In this document: piece by piece, positions 11,202 to 50,009 of the stretch | Layout: each line of letters starts with the position of its first letter | Position numbering within the stretch: the first letter of the stretch is position 1 | NCBI RefSeq assembly: GCF_026151205.1 | Contig: NC_087082.1 | Coordinates: forward strand, 11,665,997-11,729,996 | Source: Bolinopsis microptera | Lineage: Eukaryota > Ctenophora > Tentaculata > Lobata > Bolinopsidae | DNA length: 64,000 bases | Direction: 5' to 3' | Position numbers and translations under genes: made by a program | The notes under the pieces: generated by a model | What the model saw: only the letters and a program-made list of their open reading frames with translations | Database searches by the model: none | What the model was told of the DNA's origin: nothing

Positions 11202-12617
11202 TTAATTCTGTGCAGCTGATTTAAAACGAATAATATTTCGGGTAGCATTGCTCACAATTTTGCGGAATAACAGTGGACATTGATTTACACAAATATCCTC
11301 GTAATCAGAAGGTTTCATAGATGTTCTGGTGAACAGATCTCTAGTTATACCACCTTCACTTTTACCTGCAACAAGAAGGTACTCCAAGTCGGTGTTCTTA
11401 ACTCCCAGATGTTTGACAGTCAGCTCCTCCAGGAACTCAGCACCCGGAACAGGTGCCACAGAGCAGATATAGGTGATGGTAGAGATCATATCTCCCGGAT
11501 TAACCTTATTGATGTTCTCCTGGCAGGTGTAGTTTTCGTACAAGACTATCCCTAAATCCAGTTCAGAGTTGCTGACCATGGCAGCTATAACAGCCGGTCC
11601 TGGCACCAGGATCTCCGTGGTGGAATACCGTGTGACATTGTGGTGATGTGGGTTCGTCACCTTGAACAGGTTGCAGATCGAGCTCGTTTCAGTTCTTCCA
11701 AATGTTTTAACATCCGTGTGGAGCACAACTTCACCTGGATTAAAGACTGGAGATGTTGAACTTAAAGGTAGATTCCCTGGACTTGAAAAATGACCAAGGA
11801 TCATTTCTCGCCATGACGTTGCCAGTTTTACGTTCTCGTCGCCTAGTGTAGATATTCTGGTTTCATTAACAATAGCCAACGGAGGGAACATAGACTTCTT
11901 ATCCACACTAAAAATCCTAACATTATCCTGATTAACCAGCTCGTGAGTGGAGTCCGCAATAGTGAACCTCGCCGCTCCGTCGTGTCCTGTAACCTGCCTG
12001 GCACCCTGAATCGTACACACAGACCTCACAGTATCTCCCACCAGCAGGGGCCTGTGTTGTTCCACGTTGTAACATCCCAGGTGTACTCGTGCTGATTGAG
12101 TGAACTGGGAAACGCTCAGGGCTAGAGATAGCATGTTAGCTAGCAGGAAGGGTAGTGGGCAGGATGGGAGACCCAGAGAAGACGCAACAGGGGAACTGGT
12201 TAGTAGTCTGGAAGTGGTGAGGAAGAAAGATTGCCACAGAACGCTGTGAGACTCAGTTATAGTCAGTTCCAGATTGGTCCTGATAACTTCACCTATACGC
12301 ACTGCGGTCTCAAGTCCCTTCTTCCGTAAGATTAAAATCGTAATATTTTTGGCGTGATCTTGTCGATCTTTCTCTCGGCATCGAGATTCATAGGCTAGAA
12401 TATGATCAGATTTAGCTCGATGTGGAGGACCAGCAGCCAGTCTGCTCTTTTGTACGTCCATCTGTAAACAGTGCATAGCCGACATCTCATCCCCACCCGT
12501 TTCTGCAATCTTAGTTGCTGTTCTGAGTTGGCAAAGGGATGGTCTGAACATGTTGTTGGCTTGCTGGACTTGAGAGGGTGTGAGGACACCTGCCCCATTG
12601 AACCCTAACTCCTTCAT
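11202..12617 (-). CDS. Intronless double-hotdog (MaoC-like hydratase) protein
   Basis: One uninterrupted 471-codon frame. Residues 105-240 resemble a first MaoC/hotdog module: an ITESH start, the LGLPSCPLPFLLANM helix, then ARVHLGCY and LLVGDTVRS, the typical P-x-x-x-GDT strand. Residues 295-415 resemble a second module: VLVPGPAV-type helix (ILVPGPAVIAAM) and KVNPGDMIST. This layout is seen in mesaconyl-CoA-hydratase-like MaoC proteins, which hydrate enoyl-CoA double bonds. The short catalytic D-x-x-x-x-H motif of classical MaoC is not obvious, so activity is uncertain. The N-terminal 100 residues are unassigned and no clear targeting peptide is visible. The start is the first ATG, 38 bases from a perfect hairpin. 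Unlike its neighbours it has no introns, which may mean a retrocopy or transfer from a bacterium. Family call is moderate; function is inference. Confidence 0.6.
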   Translation of the reverse strand: MKELGFNGAGVLTPSQVQQANNMFRPSLCQLRTATKIAETGGDEMSAMHCLQMDVQKSRLAAGPPHRAKSDHILAYESRCREKDRQDHAKNITILILRKKGLETAVRIGEVIRTNLELTITESHSVLWQSFFLTTSRLLTSSPVASSLGLPSCPLPFLLANMLSLALSVSQFTQSARVHLGCYNVEQHRPLLVGDTVRSVCTIQGARQVTGHDGAARFTIADSTHELVNQDNVRIFSVDKKSMFPPLAIVNETRISTLGDENVKLATSWREMILGHFSSPGNLPLSSTSPVFNPGEVVLHTDVKTFGRTETSSICNLFKVTNPHHHNVTRYSTTEILVPGPAVIAAMVSNSELDLGIVLYENYTCQENINKVNPGDMISTITYICSVAPVPGAEFLEELTVKHLGVKNTDLEYLLVAGKSEGGITRDLFTRTSMKPSDYEDICVNQCPLLFRKIVSNATRNIIRFKSAAQN

Positions 12618-12654
12618 ACTAGTAAAGTGTTTCTCTGCTCGGACATAATCGTCA

Positions 12655-12707
12655 AAAATATCTCAAATTGGCGCGTTCCGCTAGAACGCGCCAATTTGAG
12701 ATATTTT
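12655..12707. repeat. Perfect 23-bp-stem hairpin upstream of the hydratase gene
   Basis: Arms aaaatatctcaaattggcgc + gtt and the exact inverse enclose the 7-base loop ccgctag. The arms resemble the dispersed repeat near 12710 and 16405 (gtgtttgaagtgatatctca), so it is probably a tiny foldback relic. It would lie in the promoter or 5' UTR. Confidence 0.85.
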
Positions 12708-13189
12708 CTTGTGTTTGAAGTCATATATCAAGTTTGGCACATAGAAATTCGCCCAAACTCGCTCAGATTATCCGTCTTATAGCCATGTAACTATCTGAAA
12801 AGCTTAAACAAATGTTAAAGAAATTCTATCATTCAGATCTCGAAATAAATGCCTGTGTTCCGCTAAAAACTCGCTCAGATTATCCGTCTTATAGCCATAG
12901 CCATTAGCCATACAACTATCTGGAAAGTTTAAAGAAAATCTATTTATCAGATCTTGAGAAAATCAAAAATATATTCTAAGTTATTCACTAAAACACTCGA
13001 TTTTCGAACTTTTTATTTGGAACAGATTTGTCGAAAGTCCTTCTGAAGTCCTTTTGTTGCGGAAATTTGAGACCAACTTTGCGTACGGCGCCTGGTCTTA
13101 GCTGTTTGATAAGATGCGCCTTCATGTGTACTGTGAAATTATATAATTATATTATCGGATCCGCGCGCCTCTTGTTTGTCACGTACGCG

Positions 13190-13275
13190 CGTGCACGGTA
13201 TAATTTTACCTGGGGACCTCAGGCGCGCTATCATGTTCATTAATAGAGATTCGGCGCAATGACAGGCTGAGCGCG
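13190..13275. repeat. Dispersed repeat core with CCTGGGGACCTCAGG
   Basis: The block cctggggacctcaggcgcgc, then catgttcattaatagagatt, then cggcgcaatgacaggctgag recurs in part at 2535-2610, 47812-47862 and 50715-51060, in either orientation. GC-rich with CpGs. Class unknown: possibly a SINE or the end of a DNA transposon. Confidence 0.55.
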
Positions 13276-13624
13276 GCCCAGTAACCAGATCGTTGCTCTG
13301 CGAAGCTAGCAGAGTAACGATCTTGTCGATGCGAAGCAAGAATGAAAAATGCTAGTTTGCGCGTCGAAGCGTCGAAGTCCTCCAATTCGTGTGGGTAAAC
13401 CATGATAACGATATTTATTAATATTATGATCATAACCAATTAGCGTGTCAATGCAATTTAAACCATTTTATGGTCAGTAGATTCTTGTCATCATAAAGTT
13501 TGAACAACCACTGGCACTACACATGCACCATCGTCATAATGTAAAGAGATTAGAATTCATACCATGTTATTACTTATTATATCACATTACCTGTACTAAA
13601 AGTAAAAGGATTATTGCCATGTGT

Positions 13625-13825
13625 TTTCGATTATCGTGCGATAACAGTACGACATAACAATTATCGTGCAATAACATTACGACATAACAATAATCGTGCG
13701 ATATAATAACAAGACGATCTGGCGATTATCGCGTGTTTATTGTCGAGTAGCGCGATAATCGTGCACCGCAAACGATAATCGTCTCGCATGCGATTAACGC
13801 ACGATAATCGTTGCAAGATTAAAAT
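13625..13825. other. Cluster of GATTATCG / CGATAATCG words
   Basis: At least seven ATAATCG or CGATTAT words in both orientations occur within 200 bp, several extended to cgataatcgtgc. They are CpG-rich in an AT-rich setting. This could be a clustered protein-binding region about 1 kb upstream of the hydratase gene, or a degraded repeat. No coding evidence. Confidence 0.5.
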
Positions 13826-14065
13826 CTGCGAAATGCAGGCCAATATTTTCCACCGCGACCGTGATAATATCTAATTTTCGCCGCCCGGTATTTATAGCAT
13901 TTAATATTTAATAATATTACGGTGTTGTTCGCTCGTTCAAATTTCTACAAAAAAACCGAATAGTCGGCAGGAATTGTCTCATACCTCTATCATCTATACT
14001 ACCCTTGACAGAAAGGAGGCAGTGCAGTGATAATATAACTCGAATTACATACTATAACTCTTATT

Positions 14066-14971
14066 GACATGAACATGTAATTAGGTCCGTCCGACGTCCG
14101 ACCTAATAGGTCCGACGGGTCATAACATGTCAAAAACCTATGTTTTGGGTGCTTTACTTGAAGCTAGTGGTCTCCTGAACTCGTATATGAATTTTCATCC
14201 AGATAAGACTAACAAGAATTGCGCCCGTTGTTTCGTTTTGGCGGACGCTAGATTTCCATTTCACATTTTCTATAAATTTAAGTATAAGCTCAAATCAGCT
14301 CACTTCAATCTTCATGATAATAATATTGATAAATTATGCATTAAATACGGGAAACACTTGATATTCAGTTCAATTGCCGTAGAACTTAACTTGTATCTGT
14401 AATTCAAGAAATTATCAGCAAAGGTAAACTATACTCGTGTACACATCAATACACTACGCGTGCCACGTACAAATTGGGCGTATTACCTAATAGAAATATT
14501 ATACCTTACATGCATCATATACATTAAAACACAGTCGCGCCGCGCATCCATAGATCACAGGCTATCTATACATCACATCTCCGCAAGCAATCCTCGCGCG
14601 CGCCCAACTTTTTCGTTGCATGGTAACGGACGGAAGCAAGGAACACGACATATATTTGACCCACCTACTGCAATCCCCAAAATCCACGTTTTTCTGCAAA
14701 AACCTCCATTCGTAACCTTTCACTATTGCCTTTTTTCAAAAGGGTGAAAAGGAAAAAATGACTGAGTTATGAGCCAAAACCCATATGCCCATATTTGGAC
14801 ATGTATACCAAATTTGATGCCCATAAATTGGTCAAATATCAATATTTTTGAATGAGACTAACTTTATATGAAAGGTAAACCTAAACTAAATATTCTCTGT
14901 GAGTTATAGCTTTATGTCATGAACATGAAATTAGGTCGGACGGATCTAATTACATGTTCAATATTCATGTC
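14066..14971. mobile_element. 0.9-kb TIR element without transposase
   Basis: Starts GACATGAACATGTAATTAGG and ends with the inverted pattern ending TACATGTTCAATATTCATGTC; the subterminal GGTCCGTCCGAC / GGTCGGACGGAT words are also inverted. The middle (14208-14760) is repeated at 30455-31205. ORFs at 14127-14402 and 14460-14747 lie inside this repeat and are not supported as genes. Superfamily unknown. Confidence 0.65.
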
Positions 14972-15246
14972 AGTAAAATTAAGTTTGTGGTGCACTATTT
15001 GCTAAATACTTTTCATATCACAACGTTCTACAGTTGCAGAATTTGGTGGACTTATAGAAGCATGTGATTGGGGCTTGGGCTGCTTATAATTATGCCCAAA
15101 TAGCTTTATAGTTGCCCCCTTTTTACGATTTAGTTGCATCATGATAATATGTGATAACCCTCATAGTCATAACACACAAATTTATAATTCGAAAACTTGT
15201 GGGTTTTGTGTGTGTTGAGGCGCTCGGATTTGGCAATTCCTTGATA

Positions 15247-15402
15247 GGGGTCGTTCACATATTACGTCATCAATATTTTAGCAATTTTTACCCCCTCCGT
15301 AATGAACCCTAATCGAGACCCAACCCCCCCCCCCCTCCTGACAGCAATATTACGTAATCATGGCCTGACCTTCGGCGGTTTACGTAATATGTGAACGACC
15401 CC
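15247..15402. mobile_element. Foldback MITE, family D, copy 1
   Basis: GGGGTCGTTCACATATTACG at the left and its inverse (taatatgtgaacgacccc) at the right, with a C-rich centre. No coding capacity. Confidence 0.8.
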
Positions 15403-15539
15403 ATGGCCATATGAGCAGAGAATCAGGAATTTGAAAGAAACATTATTTACGAGAAACAATAAACCCCAAAATTTGACAAGTCGATTATACTTTAAAGAAA
15501 TCAAATTAACATTATCATCGAGATGATTAAACAACTCAC

Positions 15540-15637
15540 TTAAGGGTCGTTCACATATTTAGTAATAACTTTTTGGAAAAATAATTGGAAACCCCCTCTC
15601 CCCTCGGCTTATTACGTAATATGTGAACGACCCTTAA
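15540..15637. mobile_element. Foldback MITE, family D, copy 2
   Basis: TTAAGGGTCGTTCACATAT ... attacgtaatatgtgaacga + cccTTAA. Same TIR as the copy 140 bp upstream, 98 bp long, bounded by TTAA on both sides, which suggests TTAA target specificity. Confidence 0.85.
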
Positions 15638-16052
15638 TATTGATATAATTATTGTTACACCCTAAAATTATTGCTTTATCCTAATACACGATTTAAAACT
15701 GTACACAGTTAAAATTCTGAATCTTTTATTACCCTGGTGTATTCCAAAATTTGACATTTGCGTTCATCAGTTAAATGGAAACAATAAAACAGTTATTCGA
15801 GATATTAGTAACATAATTTATTACCCCTACCATATAAGAAGACTAAAAATCATCAATAAATTAAATAATAAGTATCACATGAAAATCTAGAGCATCGTAT
15901 CACGATAAGCTTGGGAAAATCAGGGAGCATAAATTACATAATATTAACATAATAATCTACAAGCAACGAATGGCAAGATTGTGATATGAAGAAGATTATA
16001 AAAGCCTCAAAACTAATGAAGATATAAAATGCAACTCCACTAGGCGTCATAG

Positions 16053-44546
<28,494 letters not shown>

Positions 44547-44654
44547 CTAAAGAAGAGAGTCAGTGAGCATTTAGCTTTGCAAACTTGGACAATTTAGTTC
44601 AAATTAAATAATATACACAGATCAAATTATTAAAATATTGATATCTTAAAACTA

Positions 44655-45625
44655 AGATATCTGGCGGTCCTAGTGGAAATTTTCTCGAAATCGACTTTAT
44701 ACTGCTATACTGTTGTTTCGTGGAAAATCTTGGACCTGGTTTTATTACGTTTTTTCCAGGCGTAAAATTTAAAAAGAAGCCTACCTTACAAGACATTTTT
44801 GTGGCGGACCAATTTGCGACGACCGAAATTTTGGCGGTCCGAAAATATGGCGAAATTGAACAAAAACCGTCACATTTCGGACGTTACAGAAAATAAGGGT
44901 ATTTTTCATCATTTTGTTTTCTGACACAAAGCTAAAGGAAATTCAAACTTTTCTAAAAATCGGTAAAATCATGTTGAAACAAAATGAAACTTATAAATCG
45001 ATTTCTTCATCTTCCTCTAAGGGGTCCGGCTCGACTCTTTCAGTTTCACTTATTGAGTTTGGTATTAAATTGTTTATCTTGACTTAGTCTCTTATAGTTA
45101 TAAGACGTTTATGTTAGCACATAAATGTAATTTATTGTAAATTTAAAACGTATTACTTGACATTAAATTCATCATGGAATATTGTGTCTTTATTTGTCCC
45201 ACCATCATATCACTAACTTTTCAAGAACAAAATGAATCGATGAAGCCACAATTATTGGAATAAGCTAAAAATAATGCGACGAATTCTATTACGACGACCG
45301 AAATTTTGGCGGTCCGAAAATATGGCGAAATTTCGGGAAAACCGTCGCATTTCGTACGTTATAAAAATGTCTTGTAAGGTATATCAAAATTCTGTCCAAA
45401 CTCGGTTTTCAGTACGCATGATTTAACATCACTCGCACAACACAATCACTCATAAGAACTGACTTTAGAACAGCGATAACTTTGGCTAGTAACAATATTT
45501 TTCGACAGGATCAAAAATAGCTGATAAATATTGCTCCCTTCTAGCAGAAACAACTAAAAATTTGATTTAGAGAGGGAAACAAATTTCCATGAAGACCCTA
45601 TGTTTCCCCCCGGCCCCGGGGTTCT
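44655..45625. mobile_element. Old family B-like foldback hosting a MITE
   Basis: Diverged versions of B arm words: cggtcctagtggaaattttc with ttggacctggttttattacg at the left, and tagctgataaatattgctcc then ttccccccggccccgggg at the right. The middle is displaced by the insertion at 44784-45379. Confidence 0.6.
44784..45379. mobile_element. Mariner-like MITE (TA target)
   Basis: CCTTACAAGACATTTTT at the left and AAAAATGTCTTGTAAGG at the right are exact inverses, with TA on each side. Internally, a direct repeat of about 40 bp (gacgaccgaaattttggcgg...) occurs near 44817 and 45292. No coding capacity. TA duplication points to Tc1/mariner. Confidence 0.8.
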
Positions 45626-45689
45626 AATTCTGGTTGATAGAGGTTCTACTGTAAGAGGTTCGCTTTATAAAGAAAATGTATTTGGAGTA

Positions 45690-47160
45690 ATTATTACATA
45701 CCAGTCATACTGCAAATGAAATGATAGTTGACAGGACATTCCTGTTATTCGCTAAATGTAAGCTACATAGATGATGCTGCCAGTACTGCAGAGACGAAAG
45801 AAGAAGCCCTTGCTCTGGTTCAACAGATTGCAGACCAAGATCCGGACAAAAAGTTGAAGTGGGAGGTCGACTTTCCAGAACAACAGGACGATTTTATCCC
45901 CTTCCTGAACACTGAGGTCCGGATCGAGCCAAACGGTAAATTAACCAGCAGATTGTACCGCAAGCCGCAACAAAAGGATATTACCCTGCACAACAACTCT
46001 TGCCATCCTGAGTCTGTTAAGATTAATACAGTGAAGAACCTATATAGCGAGGCTTGCCGTATCTCATCTGGCCCAGCGGAAAAGGAGCACTCTCTCAGAC
46101 TCCTTGATGATCTATTACAGAAAAACGGGTACCAGAACCCAAGACGTTATTGTAACAGTAGTAATTCTTACAGGCGTCAGAGTGTTGAGGATGATTCCAG
46201 GACAGTTCTTAATTTAGATTTTATTTCGGACAGTACTAGCAATAAGATTAGAAATTATGTAAAGCAGAACAATTTACCTATTAAAGTAAACTTTAAACCT
46301 ACTTCGAAATTGAGAAATATTTTATGTAGTAACAGACCGTATGATAAACGTGTGTGCAGTATTAATTCATGTAAAATTTGTCCTTTGATAGTTTGTAATA
46401 AAGATTGTGAAGTGAAGAATGTTGTATATAAGATTAAGTGTAAATTATGTGACCAGCTGTACGTTGGAGAAACCAGTAGGAAAGTACATGCTCATGTAGG
46501 AGAACACTTACGTTACGCTACCTACCCTGCTACCCCTTCTAATGTTAGTCAAGCTTTTGCCATACATTATTCGAGCTGTCATGAGGGGTTAAATCCCAGT
46601 TTAGAAGTAGATATTTTAAGAATTGAGCCCAATACTGTCAGAAGAAAGATTTTCGAAGCGATGTTTATTATTAATCTGAACCCTACAATTAACAAGAGAG
46701 AAGAACTTGATACTATTAAACGTTTTATCATAGCTAGTACTGAAGAATTTTAGATATTTTAGTTTCATTCCCTTTTTATTGCATACAGTTTCAGTTTTCT
46801 AGCAGTAGTAATTTTTAATGTTTTTTCACATCTCGCTCACAATCAGGTACCACTCACTATAATTTCACTCACATTGTGTATACACCATCTCACATGTATT
46901 GTATCTTTTACCTTATCATCTGTTATCACTTACATCTTATCATCTGTTATCACTGTACATGTCATTCCATCACACGATCACAATCACGTACTTGCTGTTT
47001 AGTGGATGTTTTAAGTTTATTGAATAGCAGATCGAGTAGTGGTGTATATATATAGATTTTGATTCTAATTTTAGTCGAGTATTTGAACAATTTGTTGTCG
47101 TTTAGCCATTTTTGATTAATAAATTTTATGAGACAGTTTTCTCACATATTTACCAATTTT
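45690..47160 (+). mobile_element. 5'-truncated Penelope-like element
   Basis: Contains the ORF 45728-46753 described separately and a non-coding tail with short repeats (catcttatcatctgttatcac twice). The 5' part of the RT is missing. Both outer limits are estimates. Confidence 0.7.
45728..46753 (+). CDS. Penelope-like RT end plus GIY-YIG endonuclease
   Basis: 341-residue open frame. Residue 12 onward reads SYIDDAAST, the catalytic Y-x-DD of the RT palm, followed by FIPFLNTEVRI and SRLYRKPQQKD, the thumb region pattern of Penelope-type RTs. From about 232, VVYKIKCKLCDQLYVGETSR is a GIY-YIG nuclease core with the CxxC insertion typical of animal Penelope elements; the later R-x10-EH and IFEAMFIINLNP segments complete it. 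The nuclease nicks target DNA and the RT copies the element RNA there. The N-terminal two thirds of the RT are absent, so the piece is not autonomous, yet the remaining frame has no stop, so it is young. The first ATG is simply where the frame opens. Confidence 0.85.
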   Translation: MTGHSCYSLNVSYIDDAASTAETKEEALALVQQIADQDPDKKLKWEVDFPEQQDDFIPFLNTEVRIEPNGKLTSRLYRKPQQKDITLHNNSCHPESVKINTVKNLYSEACRISSGPAEKEHSLRLLDDLLQKNGYQNPRRYCNSSNSYRRQSVEDDSRTVLNLDFISDSTSNKIRNYVKQNNLPIKVNFKPTSKLRNILCSNRPYDKRVCSINSCKICPLIVCNKDCEVKNVVYKIKCKLCDQLYVGETSRKVHAHVGEHLRYATYPATPSNVSQAFAIHYSSCHEGLNPSLEVDILRIEPNTVRRKIFEAMFIINLNPTINKREELDTIKRFIIASTEEF

Positions 47161-48340
47161 GTCAGCATGAATAAGAAGTTGTTACTTTGAAACGTCGTTT
47201 ATCCTAACAGTGCAATATCATTTGTCGCAAATCAGAATAATCAGAAACTATTTGGAAAACCCAAAAACTGTCTATTGTAAGCTTAATGGAAAACTGAAGA
47301 TTAACTTCGATGAGTTGTATTTAGATTAACAGAAGAAGGTATCTAATCAGAGCAAGAGTGTAATTTGTGCAAATTCGCCTTTAAAGCTTACCAGATCACA
47401 TTACATTTATGATGGATCCCCTTAACTAAAAACTTAGCATACAAAATTAATCGTTAATACTCTAAAGCAAAAAAGAACTTGAGTCCATAAAATGTCTACA
47501 ATTTAACGATTTAGAACAATTAAGAATTTAGGGCAACACTCAACAGGAATCATAATGACATGTAATTATCCTGTCAATAAGCAAATTAATTAGCCAGGAA
47601 GTTCTCTTCACTTCAATGCACCACTGGTGAAGGCAAAAATTGAGACATGGGAAAAGTAAGTAAGTAAGTAAGTAAGCAAAGATTATGACATAACATCCTC
47701 AGCCGGTAGGGTTTGCTGGGTTGGCATGAGTGAAATGATTTGAAAGTGAATGAACGAAGGTGAATAGGTGAAGCCAGGTTTAGAAATATTGTGAAATAAC
47801 TTACTGGACCGCGCCGAATCTCTATTTATGAACATAATAGCCTGAGGTCCCCAGGTAAGAAATAACGAAAAGACGCTCGATTTTTGCATATGTGCTTTTT
47901 GTATAATCTAGGTAAACTATAGGTAAAAATATATTATTAATCATAAGCTAAAATGTACTAATCTTTCAAGAAAACAACAATTTCAAGAAAACAACAATTT
48001 TATTTAGTATCAGTTAAAGCAGACAAAAACATATTTTATAAATATAACTAGTGCAAACTTTAGACCATATATCTTAGGGGACTTGGAGTAGCAAGAGAGT
48101 GACCAGAAAGTATATGTATACTTTTACCAAAAATACGTCGAAATGAATCCAGGGTGATACAGGATCTGAGAGTGCAGACCATAAAGTTTACGCACCCACC
48201 CTTGCCTCCTGAATTCTTGGTTGGAAAGACAATTATGCAAAATTGGTCGTTTATACTCCAAGTCCCTTTGTTAATAGAAGTAGTATTATTTATGTCTGGA
48301 GTTAGCTTCATTCAATAATAACAATATCAATATAATCAAT
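46754..48340. other. Unassigned sequence after the Penelope element
   Basis: Penelope tail, then AT-rich DNA. An (agta)n microsatellite lies at 47656-47679 and a copy of the dispersed CCTGGGGACC repeat at 47812-47862. The minus ORFs at 47683-47889 and 48060-48311 are unsupported. Confidence 0.5.
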
Positions 48341-48568
48341 ATTAATATCAATATCAGACTAAACTATCAAATAAATAAATAAATTATCAAATATCAATTA
48401 TTAATTCACTCTGATTAAAAAGTCATAAATTAGGATATCTAATATTTAAGAATTACAACTACAAGTTGTTAAAAACGCCCAAAATAGATCTGAGATATTT
48501 TCAGTCTGTAGTACAATAATGATAGCAATAGTTTAAATTATGTTATGTGCCGCTGCAATTAGATTAAA

Positions 48569-49745
48569 TTACTGTAACTTAAAATTGTTTGGAGTCCAAA
48601 TCTCTTTTAAGTCAGCAGCCTGTGATTGTATTAATAGTGCTTTCGTTCTCAATTTTATCAAGTTAATGGAAGTTTCTAGACAATTGCTTGAAGTTAAAAT
48701 TTTTTTATGAACAGTGTTCCAAAGCTTTGCTGCATTAAACAAAAAGGTATTTGATTTATTTAGAAGAATAACTGTTAGACTCGTTGCACGGTTTGAAATG
48801 TTGATAGCCTCATAAAGGGAGTATGGGCAGTGGTACTTGATAATCTTAGAGAATTCTAAAATACAGTGATATTTGTACAAGTTTTGAGCCGTAAGAATTT
48901 TTAACCTATTAAAAATGGGTTTCGTATGCTCCTTTTCAAAATGTTTATGGCCTAGTATTTGCATGCCATATGGTCTAGTTCTTGCACATGTTGATTGTTT
49001 ATCTAGATATGAGTCGAGATCACCAAAAAGGATTCTTATACAGTGCTTCTGTGTGATAAAAAGACTATCATTTGACCGTTCTTTGAGGACAACTCCCCAA
49101 ACACTTATACCATAACTTAGATGTGATTCAAATAGAGCATTATATATTTTTAAATATAGTTCAGCAGGTATCGAGTGCCGAATTCTACAGATTGCACCAG
49201 TCATGGACCTCAGTTTTTTACGGATGTAGTGCATGTGGGCAGACCAGTTTAGCTTACTATCTATAACAACACCTAAGAATTTGGTATCCTTGACTTTAGT
49301 GATAACCTTACCATTGATGAATATTGATCTAGATTCATCTAGCAGGGTAGCAAATGGTCTAGTCCGTGCACAAGTGTCATCATATTCAGAGGCAGGTTTA
49401 AAATGGATGTAGCAGCATTTTGACATGTTGATATGAAGTAGATTACATTTCATATAAATCGAGACATGTTTAAGCACTAAGTTGGCTTTTTTGTATGTTG
49501 CTTCTCTAGACGGTCCTGATATGAAGATATTAGTGTCATCAGCATAAAGTACAAATTTCACTTCACTGTCTGAAAAACAGTTTACTATATCGTTCATATA
49601 CAGTAGGAAGAGTAATGGCCCTAGAATTGACCCTTGAGGAACCCCGAATTCCACATCCATTGTTTCTGATGGTACATCGTTATACATCACATACTGCTTT
49701 CTGTTAGTCAAGTAGCTTTTTAGTAAAGTTTTTTGTATTCTAAAT
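48569..49745 (-). mobile_element. 5'-truncated CR1/Jockey-group LINE with open RT
   Basis: An uninterrupted frame from about 49745 to the stop at 48569 encodes at least 380 residues: SYLTNRKQYVMYNDV, GVPQGSILGPLLFLLYMNDI, then KFVLYADDTNIF (the catalytic Y-A-DD), DTKFLGVVIDSKLNWSAH and FESHLSYGISVWG, then the C-terminal segment to stop. This is the second half of a non-LTR RT. The endonuclease and fingers are missing beyond 49745. It is related to the piece at 57104-57887. Confidence 0.85.
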
Positions 49746-50009
49746 GGGGAAAAGAAGAAACATTGTCAGTCAGTCGAGAAAATTGTCAGTCAGGCTATAT
49801 GGCAGCTTTGTAGATGTTGTGACTATGCTAGTAGTGGTCCCAGGCTTGCGACTGGAATTGCGGTGTTAAATCGATTGAATGGTATACCAACGATCCACCT
49901 CCCACTTGTTGTTTGGTGCTTAGCATTAATAGTGTTAGCTGTAGCCATTTATAGCAAGAATCTTAAAACTAAAGGGGATGACAAGGAAAAGAGGAAGGAA
50001 AAAGAATAA
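49737..50009 (+). CDS. Possible terminal exon of a membrane protein
   Basis: A plus-strand frame contains GIPTIHLPLVVWCLALIVLA then VAIYSKNLKTKGDDKEKRKE and a stop at 50007: a clear membrane helix with a basic cytoplasmic-type tail. Before it comes SVEKIVSQAIWQLCRCCDYA. It starts where the LINE ends, and an acceptor such as cattgtcag at 49761-49769 could begin it. I recognise no family. It could be the last exon of a + gene whose earlier exons I did not find, or a chance frame. Confidence 0.25.
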   Translation: MLNGEKKKHCQSVEKIVSQAIWQLCRCCDYASSGPRLATGIAVLNRLNGIPTIHLPLVVWCLALIVLAVAIYSKNLKTKGDDKEKRKEKE

